NCBI RefSeq assembly: GCF_000340885.1
Contig: NC_020291.1
Span: 2,355,001 to 2,419,000, forward strand
Length of the DNA stretch: 64,000 nt
Direction of reading: 5' to 3'
Source of the DNA: Clostridium saccharoperbutylacetonicum N1-4(HMT)
Lineage (GTDB): Bacteria > Bacillota > Clostridia > Clostridiales > Clostridiaceae
Made by a program: the position numbers and the translations under genes. This document shows, in pieces, positions 1-8,974 of this stretch (within the stretch, counting starts at the first letter, position 1; the number at the start of each line of letters is the position of its first letter). The notes below the pieces were generated by a model. The model saw only the letters and a list, made by a program, of their open reading frames with translations, searched no databases and was not told the origin of the DNA.

Positions 1-2
1 TT

Positions 3-125
3 GGCAAAAGATATCATACAAAAGTAACTCTTGTAAAAAGTATTGAATCTAATGCAGTGAAGTTTGTTTATCTTGAATTGGTAAAAGAAATAAATAGTTG
101 GATTATAATAATTTGTGTTTTGTAA
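3..125 (+). CDS. Possible C-terminal tail of an unidentified protein, cut by the window edge
   Basis: An open frame enters from the left edge and ends at TAA 123-125, giving about 40 residues with a charged part (KVTLVKSIESN) and a hydrophobic end (SWIIIICVL). I recognise no family. It may be chance. It lies upstream of and on the same strand as the DUF4345 gene. Confidence 0.22.
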   Translation, partial: GKRYHTKVTLVKSIESNAVKFVYLELVKEINSWIIIICVL

Positions 126-152
126 TTTATAAGAGAGGAAGAGTGAATTAAT

Positions 153-593
153 TTGAGTAAAATAGATATGATGGATAAAAACATCAAGAGTAAGACTGTT
201 TCGAAACGCATCATGCAGTTGATATTTGTTATAATAGGAATTTTAGCTATATACACAGCTTATCTAGGATTTGCTTATGGTGCGGTTAACTGGTATTATG
301 GATTTCCAGTTGGGCAGGAATATTCAAAAGGATTTCTTATGCTAGATAGCAACCTGCGTTTTTACAGTGGATTATGGTTAGGCGTTGGAATTATAATGTT
401 GTGGATGATTCCACGGATTGATAAGGATAAGGACATGCTTCGTGTTATTGCAATATTATTTTTTTTTGGTGGAATAGGGCGCTTAATATCAATATTAACA
501 TGTGGCCTGCCTTCGTATATGTACATGGTTTTCGTGCTACTTGAATTGAGTTTTCCGCTTCTCACGTTGTGGCAAAAGCGTATTTTGAAATGA
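153..593 (+). CDS. DUF4345 family membrane protein
   Basis: A 146-residue integral membrane protein with about four hydrophobic segments (roughly residues 20-45, 70-88, 98-118 and 122-140). The conserved blocks LDSNLRFYSGLWLG and GGIGRLISIL are typical of DUF4345, whose biochemical role is unknown. The start is TTG at 153, preceded by AGAGAGGAAG at about 131; ATGs at 168 and 171 are alternatives. It appears monocistronic, with a terminator about 75 bases downstream. The family call is confident; function is not inferable. Confidence 0.75.
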   Translation: MSKIDMMDKNIKSKTVSKRIMQLIFVIIGILAIYTAYLGFAYGAVNWYYGFPVGQEYSKGFLMLDSNLRFYSGLWLGVGIIMLWMIPRIDKDKDMLRVIAILFFFGGIGRLISILTCGLPSYMYMVFVLLELSFPLLTLWQKRILK

Positions 594-668
594 TGTATAC
601 GTTAATGTACGAATAGTTAATTTAATATATTATAATGTTTCAACTTAATATTTAAAATTATGTTTAAG

Positions 669-704
669 AAGCCAAATTTTCATACTGGGAATTTGGCTTT
701 TTAT
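669..704 (+). terminator. Rho-independent terminator after the DUF4345 gene
   Basis: Perfect 10-bp stem AAGCCAAATT / AATTTGGCTT (669-678 with 690-699), 11-base loop, then a T-rich tail. The remainder of the gap up to 1008 is AT-rich and shows no gene, only the probable promoter and leader of the cellulase. Confidence 0.8.
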
Positions 705-1008
705 ATAGTTTGGCATAGATGATTAATTAATTTATAGTACCAAATATAATAGAATTTTCAGGAATATCAAGCCCTGAAATGAGATTTAAAGCTAGCTGAC
801 TCAGTATTATTCAATCTTTGATAACTAACTCATGAGATGATAATCTACATAATAATCATAAAATGTATATTTTTCATCGTAAAATTGGAAGTGATGAATT
901 TATATATTTTTGATAAGTGATTTTATGCATTTCAAGGAATAAGAATTTACTTGATTTTTGTATTATGAGAATATGTAGTAGTAAATATTAGATGAGGAGG
1001 AATAGTAT

Positions 1009-3192
1009 ATGAAGTCGAAAAAGATAATCACAGTAATAATAAGTGCAGCTTTATGTCTAGGTATGCTTGTAGGCAATAACAATTTTCAAACAATAGCAAA
1101 AGCTGCTGAAGTTAATGTTAATTTAATTAAGAATGGAAATTTTGATAAAAACTTAGACGGTTGGGGGAGTTATACAGCTTATGGTGGAGATGGCAGAATA
1201 AGTTTAAAAGATGGAGCGATTAATATACAAGTAGATAACTGTGGAACAGTATCATATGGTGTACAAGTTTATAATGATGGTTTTAAAATGTACAAAAACG
1301 GAAAATATCATTTAGAATTTGATGTTAGTTCTACAACTGATAGAAAAATTGATTATAGAATTCAACGTAATGGAGGAGATTATCGTTCTTATTTTGGAGA
1401 AACAATTGATATAAGTAAAGATGTAAAAAAAGTGTCACAAGATTTTGTTATGAACGATGAAAATGATATGTCACCAAGATTTGCTTTCAATTTAGGTAAT
1501 GTAACAGGAAAAAATATTAATCCGCACTCTATTAAAATTGATAATGTTAAATTAGTTCTTATTGATGATACTGGAGTACAATATGATGAAGAAAAACCAG
1601 AACAAAAAATTGTTTTAAACCAAGTTGGTTATAAACCAGGAGATAAGAAAAAGGTTGTATTTAGAGCACAAAGTGAAGATAGTAAATTTAGAGTTGTTTC
1701 AGCAGAAACAAAGAAAGTTGTCTATGAAGGAAACATTAACGGTAACTCTTACAATGAAGCAGCTGGAGAAACAGATAGATTTGGTGATTTTTCTTCTGTT
1801 ACAGTGCCAGGCAAATATACTATTGAAACAGATGGTTTAGGCAGTTCCTATGAATTTACTATAGGACAAGATGTCTATAAAAATGTATTTAAAGATTTAG
1901 TTAGATTTTTCTATATGCAAAGATGTGGACAAGAAATACCAAAAGAATTTGGTGGTACATGGTCACATCCAGCTTGTCACACAGACCTTGCTAAAATATA
2001 TGGTTCAGATAAAAAAATTGATGTATCTGGAGGCTGGCATGACGCTGGTGACTATGGACGTTATGTGGTTGCTACATCAAAAGCAGTTGCAGATCTTTTA
2101 TCTGCTTATGAAGATAACAAAGGAGCCTTTGGAGATGATTTCAACATACCTGAAAGTGGGAATGGAATTCCTGATGTTTTAGATGAAGTAAAATATCAGC
2201 TAGAGTGGATGTTAAAGATGCAAGAACCATTAAGTGGTGGTGTTTATCATAAAGTAACTTGTGCTAACTTCCCAGGAACTGTTATGCCACAAGAGGAGAA
2301 AGAAGAACTTATTGTATGTCCCATTTCAACAACTGCAACAGGAGACTTTGCAGCAGTTATGGCAATGGGTTATCAAAACTTTAAAGATGTAGATCCATCA
2401 CTTGCTCAAAAATGTCTCGTAGCAGCAGAAAAGGCTTGGGCATACCTTGAAAAGACACCAAATGCTGTGGTTAAGAATCCAGATGGTATTGTAACTGGAG
2501 AATATGGTGACTCTGATGATACAGATGAAAGATATTGGGCAGCTGCACAACTTTTCAAGGCCACTGGTGAGAGTAAATATGATAATGCCTTTACCGAAAT
2601 GGCCAAGGCAAAAATTCAGAATGGGTATGATTGGGCTCTTGTAGGCGACTATGGTAATATGGCTTACCTTTCAGCAAAGGATGCCAATCAAAATGTTGCT
2701 AATAATATTAGAAATAACATTTTAAATGAAGCTCAAAAAATTGTAGCTTTGGATAGAAATGATGGTTATAATGTTCCCAATGGAAAAGATTATTCTTGGG
2801 GTAGTAATATGGGCATGAATAATAATGCTGTACTTCTTGCGCAGGCATATAAACTTTCACCTAATCCAGAGTACTTGGAATATGCGAAAGAACATATTAA
2901 TTATTGCTTTGGTAAAAATTCATTAAGCAAGTGCTTTGTTTCAGGTTATGGTTCCGATTCATTAAAAAATCCACATCATAGACCATCTATAGTACAAGGT
3001 AAAGCAATACCAGGTATGATTGCAGGTGGCCCAAATAAGAATCTAGAGGATCCAATTGCAAAAAACCTGTTAGAAGGTAAAGCTCCTGCTAAATGTTATT
3101 TAGACAATTCAGAAAGTTATTCAACTAATGAAGTAGATATTTACTGGAATTCACCAATTGTGCATGCAATGGCTGAATTAAATATGGATTAG
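1009..3192 (+). CDS. Secreted GH9 endoglucanase with N-terminal CBM and Ig-like domain
   Basis: A 727-residue extracellular glycoside hydrolase, predicted to cleave beta-1,4-glucan. Residues 1-33 are a signal peptide (KK n-region, hydrophobic core, AKAA cleavage region). Residues about 36-185 resemble a CBM4/9 beta-sandwich (NLIKNGNFDKNLDGW). About 200-285 is the CelD-type Ig-like domain (KIVLNQVGYKP). About 290-725 is the GH9 catalytic domain: GGWHDAGDYGRYVV (341-354) carries the catalytic base Asp pair, HHRPS the His motif, and NEVDIYWNSP the proton donor Glu708. There is no dockerin or SLH domain, so it is a free secreted enzyme rather than cellulosomal. The ATG follows a GAGGAGG site. It stands alone with its own terminators. 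Confidence 0.93.
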   Translation: MKSKKIITVIISAALCLGMLVGNNNFQTIAKAAEVNVNLIKNGNFDKNLDGWGSYTAYGGDGRISLKDGAINIQVDNCGTVSYGVQVYNDGFKMYKNGKYHLEFDVSSTTDRKIDYRIQRNGGDYRSYFGETIDISKDVKKVSQDFVMNDENDMSPRFAFNLGNVTGKNINPHSIKIDNVKLVLIDDTGVQYDEEKPEQKIVLNQVGYKPGDKKKVVFRAQSEDSKFRVVSAETKKVVYEGNINGNSYNEAAGETDRFGDFSSVTVPGKYTIETDGLGSSYEFTIGQDVYKNVFKDLVRFFYMQRCGQEIPKEFGGTWSHPACHTDLAKIYGSDKKIDVSGGWHDAGDYGRYVVATSKAVADLLSAYEDNKGAFGDDFNIPESGNGIPDVLDEVKYQLEWMLKMQEPLSGGVYHKVTCANFPGTVMPQEEKEELIVCPISTTATGDFAAVMAMGYQNFKDVDPSLAQKCLVAAEKAWAYLEKTPNAVVKNPDGIVTGEYGDSDDTDERYWAAAQLFKATGESKYDNAFTEMAKAKIQNGYDWALVGDYGNMAYLSAKDANQNVANNIRNNILNEAQKIVALDRNDGYNVPNGKDYSWGSNMGMNNNAVLLAQAYKLSPNPEYLEYAKEHINYCFGKNSLSKCFVSGYGSDSLKNPHHRPSIVQGKAIPGMIAGGPNKNLEDPIAKNLLEGKAPAKCYLDNSESYSTNEVDIYWNSPIVHAMAELNMD

Positions 3193-3217
3193 AATAATTG
3201 AAATGAATAGAGTAAAT

Positions 3218-3280
3218 GAAGGTAGATTAGATAGAAATATTTAATCTGCCTTCATCTTTCAATAAGGGATTGAAAGATTT
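3218..3280 (+). terminator. Two tandem hairpins downstream of the cellulase gene
   Basis: Hairpin one pairs GAAGGTAGATTA (3218-3229) with TAATCTGCCTTC (3242-3253), with one G-T pair. Hairpin two pairs ATCTTTCAAT (3254-3263) with ATTGAAAGAT (3269-3278). T-runs are weak, but position and stem quality suit transcript ends for the convergent cellulase and LysR genes. Confidence 0.6.
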
Positions 3281-3329
3281 GAAAATTTTGTTATTAAGGA
3301 CAGGTCAACATTAATAAATAATAATAGTT

Positions 3330-4220
3330 CTAATTTACTTTAAATTGAGATTCAAAAGTTTTAATAAATTCTCCTAATGTTGAGGAAATATATCCTTCGC
3401 TTCTCCAAATTAAATTTGGAGTTGTAGTCCAAGGATTATTTTTAATTGGAATGACATGCATAAATTCGCCTAACATATTATCAACCATTGAATTCGGCAA
3501 AATTGTTGCACCAAAATTACTTAAAATCATTTTTAAAAGTAAACCAGAGTCATGGCATAGACATGAAACATTTAACTTTAGTTCTTTTTTCTCGAATTCA
3601 CTTATGATTTTCTTATATAAGCTGGTTGAATCTGGTGCATTAAGAAGAAGAAGTGGAACGGTGGAAATTTCTTCAAGAGAAATATGTTCTTTTTTCCATT
3701 CGAAATCTTTAGAAGCAACAAAGACACACTTATCTAGTTCCAGCTCCTTGGTTATGTAACCTTTTGTATTAAAAGGTCGTGCTGAAACAACTAGGTCAAT
3801 TGTATGATTTTTTAATAAATCCATTAGATGAGATATATTCCCCTCATGAATTTCAGGAATAGTGAAGGGATATTTTTTACGGAAATTTTTTAAAACAGGA
3901 AGCATAATTTCTGAACAATAAATAGTGGTACCAATTGATAGCTTTTTTGACATTTGCAGATTATATTCTTGTACTTCCGTAATAGCTTCATCCATTGTGT
4001 AAAGTATTCTTCTAGCATTTTTTAAAAAAATTCTGCCTTGTGGAGTAAGTGACATACTTTTTTTGTTTGTACGATTAAAAAGAGTGACTCCAAGTTTGTC
4101 TTCTATTGTTTGTAGCTGTCTAGATAAGGGTGGCTGAGCCATAAATAAGCGTTCTGCTGCTTTTGTAATACTACCTTCTTCTGCAATTACAACAAAATAT
4201 TTTAACTGACGAATATCCAT
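3330..4220 (-). CDS. LysR-family transcriptional regulator, likely controls the adjacent decarboxylase operon
   Basis: A 296-residue LTTR. The N-terminal winged HTH spans about residues 1-60 (MDIRQLKYFVVIAEEGSITK...AQPPLSRQLQ) and the effector-binding domain about 90-290. AAAGGAG sits upstream of the ATG. It is transcribed divergently from the UbiX/UbiD genes across a 121-bp gap holding an ATAC-N7-GTAT LTTR box. This is the arrangement of bsdA/bsdBCD in Bacillus, so it probably activates the operon in response to a phenolic acid. The ligand is inferred from context only. Confidence 0.85.
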   Translation of the reverse strand: MDIRQLKYFVVIAEEGSITKAAERLFMAQPPLSRQLQTIEDKLGVTLFNRTNKKSMSLTPQGRIFLKNARRILYTMDEAITEVQEYNLQMSKKLSIGTTIYCSEIMLPVLKNFRKKYPFTIPEIHEGNISHLMDLLKNHTIDLVVSARPFNTKGYITKELELDKCVFVASKDFEWKKEHISLEEISTVPLLLLNAPDSTSLYKKIISEFEKKELKLNVSCLCHDSGLLLKMILSNFGATILPNSMVDNMLGEFMHVIPIKNNPWTTTPNLIWRSEGYISSTLGEFIKTFESQFKVN

Positions 4221-4243
4221 GATATAGTTAACTCCTTTCTGTT

Positions 4244-4294
4244 ATACCTTAAAGGTATTAAAACATACATTATTGATATTTTCAATGTATGTTT
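4244..4294. promoter_or_regulatory. LysR operator region in the divergent promoter
   Basis: ATACCTTAAAGGTAT (4244-4258) is a perfect 7+1+7 palindrome fitting the LTTR box T-N11-A (ATAC-N7-GTAT). Immediately after it, AAACATACATT (4261-4271) and AATGTATGTTT (4284-4294) form an 11-bp inverted repeat with a 12-base spacer. A TATAAT-like -10 lies at about 4304 for the rightward operon. Recognition and activation sites are the natural reading. Confidence 0.6.
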
Positions 4295-4341
4295 TCTAAG
4301 CTTATAATAATAATGCAGAAACAAGAAAAAGAGGTGATACA

Positions 4342-4911
4342 TTGAATGTTATAGTATCAATTACTGGAGCAACAGGATCAATTTTTGGAATACGTATTCT
4401 AGAAATATTAAAGGATATTAAAGAAGTAAAAACTCATCTTATATTATCAAGCTGGGGAAAAAAGACTTTGGAAGCAGAAACAAACTATACAATGGAAGAA
4501 GTGGAACAGCTTGCTGATTTTATATATGAAACAGCAGACCTTGGAGCAAGAATCTCAAGTGGATCATTTCAGGTAGATGCTATGATTATTGCACCATGCA
4601 GCATGAAAACACTTGCATCCATTCGCATTGGGCTTGCAGATAATCTTGTATCACGTGCCGCAGATGTTATTTTAAAGGAAAGAAGAAAATTAATTCTCTT
4701 AACAAGAGAAACACCTCTGAATACAATTCATTTAGAAAATATGCTTGCATTATCTAAGATGGGAACAATTATATTGCCACCAATGCCAGCATTCTATAAT
4801 AATCCTCAAACAATAAATGACATAGTAAATCACATTGCATATAGAACAGTGGATCAACTTGGAATCATTCTTCCTAATTTAAAACGTTGGGATGGATTAA
4901 GAGAAAAATAG
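4342..4911 (+). CDS. bsdB: UbiX-family flavin prenyltransferase (decarboxylase subunit B)
   Basis: A 189-residue protein that would prenylate FMN to make the prFMN cofactor used by the UbiD partner encoded next. The N-terminal nucleotide-binding motif is VSITGATGSIFG; APCSMKTLASIRIG and RETPLNTIHLENM are UbiX signatures. Length is usual for the family. The start is TTG at 4342 with GAGGTG upstream. It is the first gene of a three-gene operon (UbiX, UbiD, small subunit D), the composition of non-oxidative hydroxyarylic acid decarboxylases such as BsdBCD and VdcBCD. Confidence 0.88.
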   Translation: MNVIVSITGATGSIFGIRILEILKDIKEVKTHLILSSWGKKTLEAETNYTMEEVEQLADFIYETADLGARISSGSFQVDAMIIAPCSMKTLASIRIGLADNLVSRAADVILKERRKLILLTRETPLNTIHLENMLALSKMGTIILPPMPAFYNNPQTINDIVNHIAYRTVDQLGIILPNLKRWDGLREK

Positions 4912-5009
4912 GTTTAAATATACTGGGAGATATAACAAGAAATGAAACAGGTATATTTCTGTTTTAAATAAATACCATATAATTCTATGATAAATCAGGA
5001 GGTTAAAAA

Positions 5010-6437
5010 ATGGCTTACAGAGACTTAAGAGAATTTTTAGAACTATTAGAAAAAGAAAAGCAATTAGTTAGAATAAAGGATGAGGTTATGCCTGAACCAG
5101 ACCTTAGTGCAATCGGGCGATGTGCCCCAGATATGGAAAGTGCACCTGCAATTTTTGTAGAAAATATTAAAGGATACAAAAGTCCTGTTGTGCTTAATGT
5201 CCACGGATCATGGCAAAACCATGCACTAATGTTGAACATGCCTAAGGATACTCCAGTCAAAGATCAATTTTTTAGGCTAAAAGAACTTTGGGGTAAGTAT
5301 CCTGTGAAACCGGTCTGGGTTGATAAAAAAAATGCTCCAGTAAAGGAAGTTGTAATAGAAGAGGATATAAATCTTTTCGATGTACTTCCGTTATTTAGAA
5401 TTAATGAATTTGATGCTGGATTTTATCTTTCAAAAGCACTTATAGTTACTAGAGATCCTAATAAACCTGAAAATTATGATGAGCAAAATTGCGGAATATA
5501 TCGTATTCAAGTAAAAGGAAAGGATAAAGTTGCAATTCAGCCGATGCCATTCCACGATATCGCAGTTCACTTAAGAAATGCTGAAGAAAAGAATGAAAGG
5601 CTTCCAATTGCAATTTGTCTTGGGAACGATCCGGTTCTAAGCTTCATGGCTAGTACACCAATTGCATATGTACAATCAGAATATGACTTTGCAGGTGCTC
5701 TTAAAGGAGAACCGATAGAACTTACAAAAACTGAAAATAGCAACCTTGATATTCCAGCTCGTTCAGAAGTTATACTTGAAGGTTATATTGAACCAAGGGT
5801 TAGAGAAATCGAAGGACCATTCGGTGAATTCCCAGGAAGTTATTCGGGCGCACGTCTTCAACCAATTGTGAAAATAACAAAGATTACACATCGTAAAAAT
5901 CCTATATTTGAAAACTTGTATCTTGGAATGCCTTGGACAGAGGTTGACTACTTAATCGCGCTTAACACAAGTATTCCTCTTTATGATCAATTAAAGAGAG
6001 ACTTCCCAGAAGTACAAGCCGTAAATGCTATGTATACACATGGTATAGGTGCAATTGTATCTACAAAATCTCGTTTTGGAGGGTATGGAAAAGCTGTTGC
6101 AATGAGACTTTTATCAACTCCTCACGGAATGTCATATACAAAGATTGTTATTGTTGTAGATGAATTCGTAGATCCATTTAACTTAGAACAAGTAATGTGG
6201 GCTCTTACAACAAGAGTACGTCCAGATAAAGATGTATTCAAAGTTCCATACGCTCCAGGTATGCTACTAGATCCATCTTCAGAGCCTGCAGGAATGCATA
6301 CTAAATTGGTTATTGATGCAACAACGCCAGTAGCACCTGATTTTGGAAGAGATACAGAGCTTTTAGGAAGTCCAATAGGGGTAGAAAAATGGACAAAAAT
6401 TCTTAGAGATTTAGTAAAAGAAGGAGGCAACAAATAA
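5010..6437 (+). CDS. bsdC: UbiD-family decarboxylase (4-hydroxybenzoate/vanillate type, subunit C)
   Basis: A 475-residue prFMN-dependent decarboxylase. The UbiD core includes a prFMN/Mn-binding region (ICLGNDPVLSFMAS) and the acidic active-site block EIEGPFGEFPGSYSG. With subunits B and D it would reversibly decarboxylate a phenolic acid such as 4-hydroxybenzoate or vanillate in the cytoplasm; the exact substrate cannot be read from sequence. AGGAGG precedes the ATG. The stop overlaps the next start (TAATG), implying translational coupling to subunit D. Confidence 0.9.
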   Translation: MAYRDLREFLELLEKEKQLVRIKDEVMPEPDLSAIGRCAPDMESAPAIFVENIKGYKSPVVLNVHGSWQNHALMLNMPKDTPVKDQFFRLKELWGKYPVKPVWVDKKNAPVKEVVIEEDINLFDVLPLFRINEFDAGFYLSKALIVTRDPNKPENYDEQNCGIYRIQVKGKDKVAIQPMPFHDIAVHLRNAEEKNERLPIAICLGNDPVLSFMASTPIAYVQSEYDFAGALKGEPIELTKTENSNLDIPARSEVILEGYIEPRVREIEGPFGEFPGSYSGARLQPIVKITKITHRKNPIFENLYLGMPWTEVDYLIALNTSIPLYDQLKRDFPEVQAVNAMYTHGIGAIVSTKSRFGGYGKAVAMRLLSTPHGMSYTKIVIVVDEFVDPFNLEQVMWALTTRVRPDKDVFKVPYAPGMLLDPSSEPAGMHTKLVIDATTPVAPDFGRDTELLGSPIGVEKWTKILRDLVKEGGNK

Positions 6438-6667
6438 TGAAATGTCCTAGATGTGATTCGGAATTAGTAAGCGTAATGGTAAAATCACCAGTTGGTAATG
6501 CATGGGAAGTATATTTATGTGATACATGCAAATTCTCATGGAGAAGTACAGAGGGTGAAAATATAACGGACCCAGAACAATATGATAAAAGGTTCAAATT
6601 AAATTCAGAAGAATTTAATAAATTAGATCAAATTCCTCCTGTCCCACCATTGCTAAAAAAGAAATAA
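6437..6667 (+). CDS. bsdD: Hydroxyarylic acid decarboxylase small subunit D
   Basis: A 76-residue protein with two CxxC pairs (CPRC near residue 3 and CDTC near residue 29), a probable small zinc ribbon, matching the D subunit of BsdBCD/VdcBCD decarboxylases. Its ATG overlaps the UbiD stop codon by one base and AGGAGG lies just upstream in the end of bsdC. Presence of D distinguishes this operon from ubiquinone-type UbiX/UbiD pairs and favours a phenolic-acid role. Confidence 0.85.
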   Translation: MKCPRCDSELVSVMVKSPVGNAWEVYLCDTCKFSWRSTEGENITDPEQYDKRFKLNSEEFNKLDQIPPVPPLLKKK

Positions 6668-6802
6668 TGATTTGTAAGTTTAACAATATAGGGATTCTTT
6701 TGCAATGAAATTGTAAATGCACCAATAATGAGCTATATTAGGATGAGTCAAAATAAATTGAAAAATAATTACAGAGTTTGGGAGTGTTATTATTGAGTTA
6801 AG

Positions 6803-6846
6803 AAAGACCTGTTTCTAAGAATTATTCTTGAATCAAGTCTTTTTTG
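6803..6846 (+). terminator. Terminator after the decarboxylase operon
   Basis: AAAGAC (6803-6808) pairs with GTCTTT (6837-6842), with further pairing inside (AGAATTATTCT), followed by a T-run. It lies 136 bases after bsdD. Confidence 0.55.
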
Positions 6847-7382
6847 TTTTGAAGGGAGATATACATGTAGAACTTTCAACTTTAGAGGATTTACGGGAAT
6901 GTTAATAATACAAAAATTTTGTCTGTTCAGAATTGTATTATTGAATAAATAATACAGTTATATGTCTTTAGAAATTACGATATGTAAATATATGGAAAAG
7001 ACGTGAAATGATAACGTTTTATCTCGCTTAATCTAATTTTATTGCATATAGGGATTGTTTTTATAGTATACAGTGCTATGATACTAGCATATAATGATTT
7101 ACTATTTAATCATTTGACGATGAAATGTCTTCAGCATTAAATCTAAAGTATTCATTATAGAGGATAACAATAGGTTCTAATATTTACTGATTTTAGAGTA
7201 TATAAGTTGCAATAAAAACTTTTTATTTGACTGCTTTGTATAGGTTTAAAGCTAAATAATAAATATAAATTATTTGTTGAGACTTATATTCATTGAGTGA
7301 TTAAAAAATAAAAAGTGGTGGATGAAATTAAAAAATGCTAATTACAGTCTTGAACATTGTTGTATATAAGTGATTAGAATCT
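6847..7382 (+). other. Gene-free stretch upstream of the aldehyde dehydrogenase operon
   Basis: I see no open frame of gene quality on either strand. ATGATAACGTTTTATC (7008-7023) is a near-match to a CcpA cre site, with the central ACG and flanking symmetry kept but the 3' half imperfect. Everything else is AT-rich without recognised motifs. Confidence 0.3.
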
Positions 7383-7414
7383 ATATTGTTAAAAAAATAA
7401 CAATGTTTTTTATT
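7383..7414 (+). terminator. Hairpin with U-tract in the leader of the ald operon
   Basis: ATTGTTA (7385-7391) pairs with TAACAAT (7398-7404), then GTTTTTTATTTT. It is a good intrinsic terminator lying about 170 bases before the aldehyde dehydrogenase start, far from any upstream gene, so it could be a leader attenuator. Confidence 0.55.
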
Positions 7415-7492
7415 TTAGGAACTATGGTATTAAAAGATCTTCAAGTTTTTTTCAAAATCAGTTTTGAACCTATTGAAATATGATTCATATTT

Positions 7493-7521
7493 AGCCTTAA
7501 AAAGTTAGATAAACTAAGGCT
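7493..7521 (+). promoter_or_regulatory. Inverted repeat just upstream of ald
   Basis: AGCCTTA (7493-7499) and TAAGGCT (7515-7521) are a perfect 7-bp inverted repeat separated by 15 bases, 59 bases before the start codon. It could be an operator or a leader hairpin; nothing distinguishes these. Confidence 0.3.
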
Positions 7522-7579
7522 TGAGGAATTCCACAAACAGATAAATTAATATTTATTAAAAATTTAGGAGGGGAAAATT

Positions 7580-8911
7580 ATGGAACAGTTAGGAGTATTT
7601 GAAACAGCAACAGAGGCATGCGTAGCAGCTACAGTTGCACAAAAGGAGCTAGTGCTCAAATATACACTTGAGGACAGGGATCGTTTTATAGGTAATATCC
7701 GTAAGAATATTATTGGTAACATGGAAATGCTTGCTGAGATGGAATTTGATGAGACAGGTTATGGCAGATTAGAAGATAAATTAGCAAAGAATACAGGTGC
7801 GGTTATGCTATCTCAGGGTACAGAAGCTATTCCACAAAATATGTATGCCTCTGATAAGGGACTTACAGTAGAATATTATGCACCATTTGGTGTCGTAGGT
7901 GCTGTTACACCTGTAACGAATCCTGTTGCTACAGTTGTAGGAAATGGTATTGCGAATGTCGCAGCAGGAAATGCAATTGTATTTAATGCTCATCCTTCAG
8001 CCAAGAAGACTTCAGCAAGGGCAGTACATTTAATAAACAAAGCTGTTATTGAAGTTGGTGGACCTGGTAATTTATTTACAATGCCAGCAGAACCTACTTT
8101 AGATTCACTTAATGAAATTATGGCGTATCCATCAGTTAAATTATTGATAGGAACAGGTGGGCCTGGAATGGTTAAAACTCTGATGTGTTCAGGTAAGAAG
8201 GTTATTGCGGCTGGGGCAGGTAATCCACCATCAATTATTGATGAAACAGTAGATTTAGCAAAAGCAGCAGCAGGAATTTATGAGTCAGCTTCTTTTGATA
8301 ACAATCTGCTTTGCATAGCAGAAAAAGAGTTGTTTGTAGTTGATACTATATTTGATGAGTTTATGAAAAGGTTAGAATCAGTAGGAGCTTATCGCGTAAA
8401 TACGGAAGAAGGAAAAAGATTAACAGATATTTGTGTTGTAAAAGCATCAGGTGGTAGTTATGCTGCGAATAAAAAGTATGTAGGTAAGTGTGCAAATATA
8501 ATTTTAAAGGCGGCAGGTATAAAAATTAATAATGATCCTAGAATGGTTATTTTTGAAGCACAGAATGATGATAAATTAGTTCATACGGAGCAGATGATGC
8601 CTATTATACCTGTTGTTAGGTGTAAAAATTTTGAAGAAGCAGTTGAAAGAGCAGTTGCAGCAGAGCATGATTGCAAGCATTCTGCATCTATTTGGTCAAA
8701 TGATATAAACAGAGTAACTGCTTTTGGAAAAGTTATAAATACAACTATTTTTGTTCAAAATGGAGGGACAATGGCAGCATTTGGTATTGGAGGCACTGGA
8801 ACTAATGCACCGACTATTGCTACACCAACAGGTGAAGGTGTAACAGGACCCCAATCATTCGTAAGAAGAAGGAGGTTCTGCATGGCAGGTGGCGGAAATT
8901 ACCTTTTATAA
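7580..8911 (+). CDS. CoA-acylating aldehyde dehydrogenase (Ald/EutE/PduP family)
   Basis: A 443-residue protein of the CoA-dependent aldehyde dehydrogenases, interconverting an acyl-CoA and an aldehyde with NAD(H). Visible are the cofactor-binding stretch FGVVGAVTPVTNP, the block KLLIGTGGPGMVK, and the catalytic Cys245 in SFDNNLLCIAEKE, aligning with the SFDNN-x-PCIAEKE motif I recall from clostridial butyraldehyde dehydrogenase. It starts directly at GVFETATEACVAA and lacks the extended N-terminal targeting peptide of microcompartment versions. AGGAGGGG precedes the ATG. It is followed by ptb- and buk-like genes, implying an aldehyde to acyl-CoA to acyl-phosphate to acid route yielding ATP, or the reverse. 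Confidence 0.87.
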   Translation: MEQLGVFETATEACVAATVAQKELVLKYTLEDRDRFIGNIRKNIIGNMEMLAEMEFDETGYGRLEDKLAKNTGAVMLSQGTEAIPQNMYASDKGLTVEYYAPFGVVGAVTPVTNPVATVVGNGIANVAAGNAIVFNAHPSAKKTSARAVHLINKAVIEVGGPGNLFTMPAEPTLDSLNEIMAYPSVKLLIGTGGPGMVKTLMCSGKKVIAAGAGNPPSIIDETVDLAKAAAGIYESASFDNNLLCIAEKELFVVDTIFDEFMKRLESVGAYRVNTEEGKRLTDICVVKASGGSYAANKKYVGKCANIILKAAGIKINNDPRMVIFEAQNDDKLVHTEQMMPIIPVVRCKNFEEAVERAVAAEHDCKHSASIWSNDINRVTAFGKVINTTIFVQNGGTMAAFGIGGTGTNAPTIATPTGEGVTGPQSFVRRRRFCMAGGGNYLL

Positions 8912-8974
8912 CAGGATAAATAATAAAGAAATGCTCTGTTAAAAGGTTATCAATATACAAGGAGTGATACGAAA

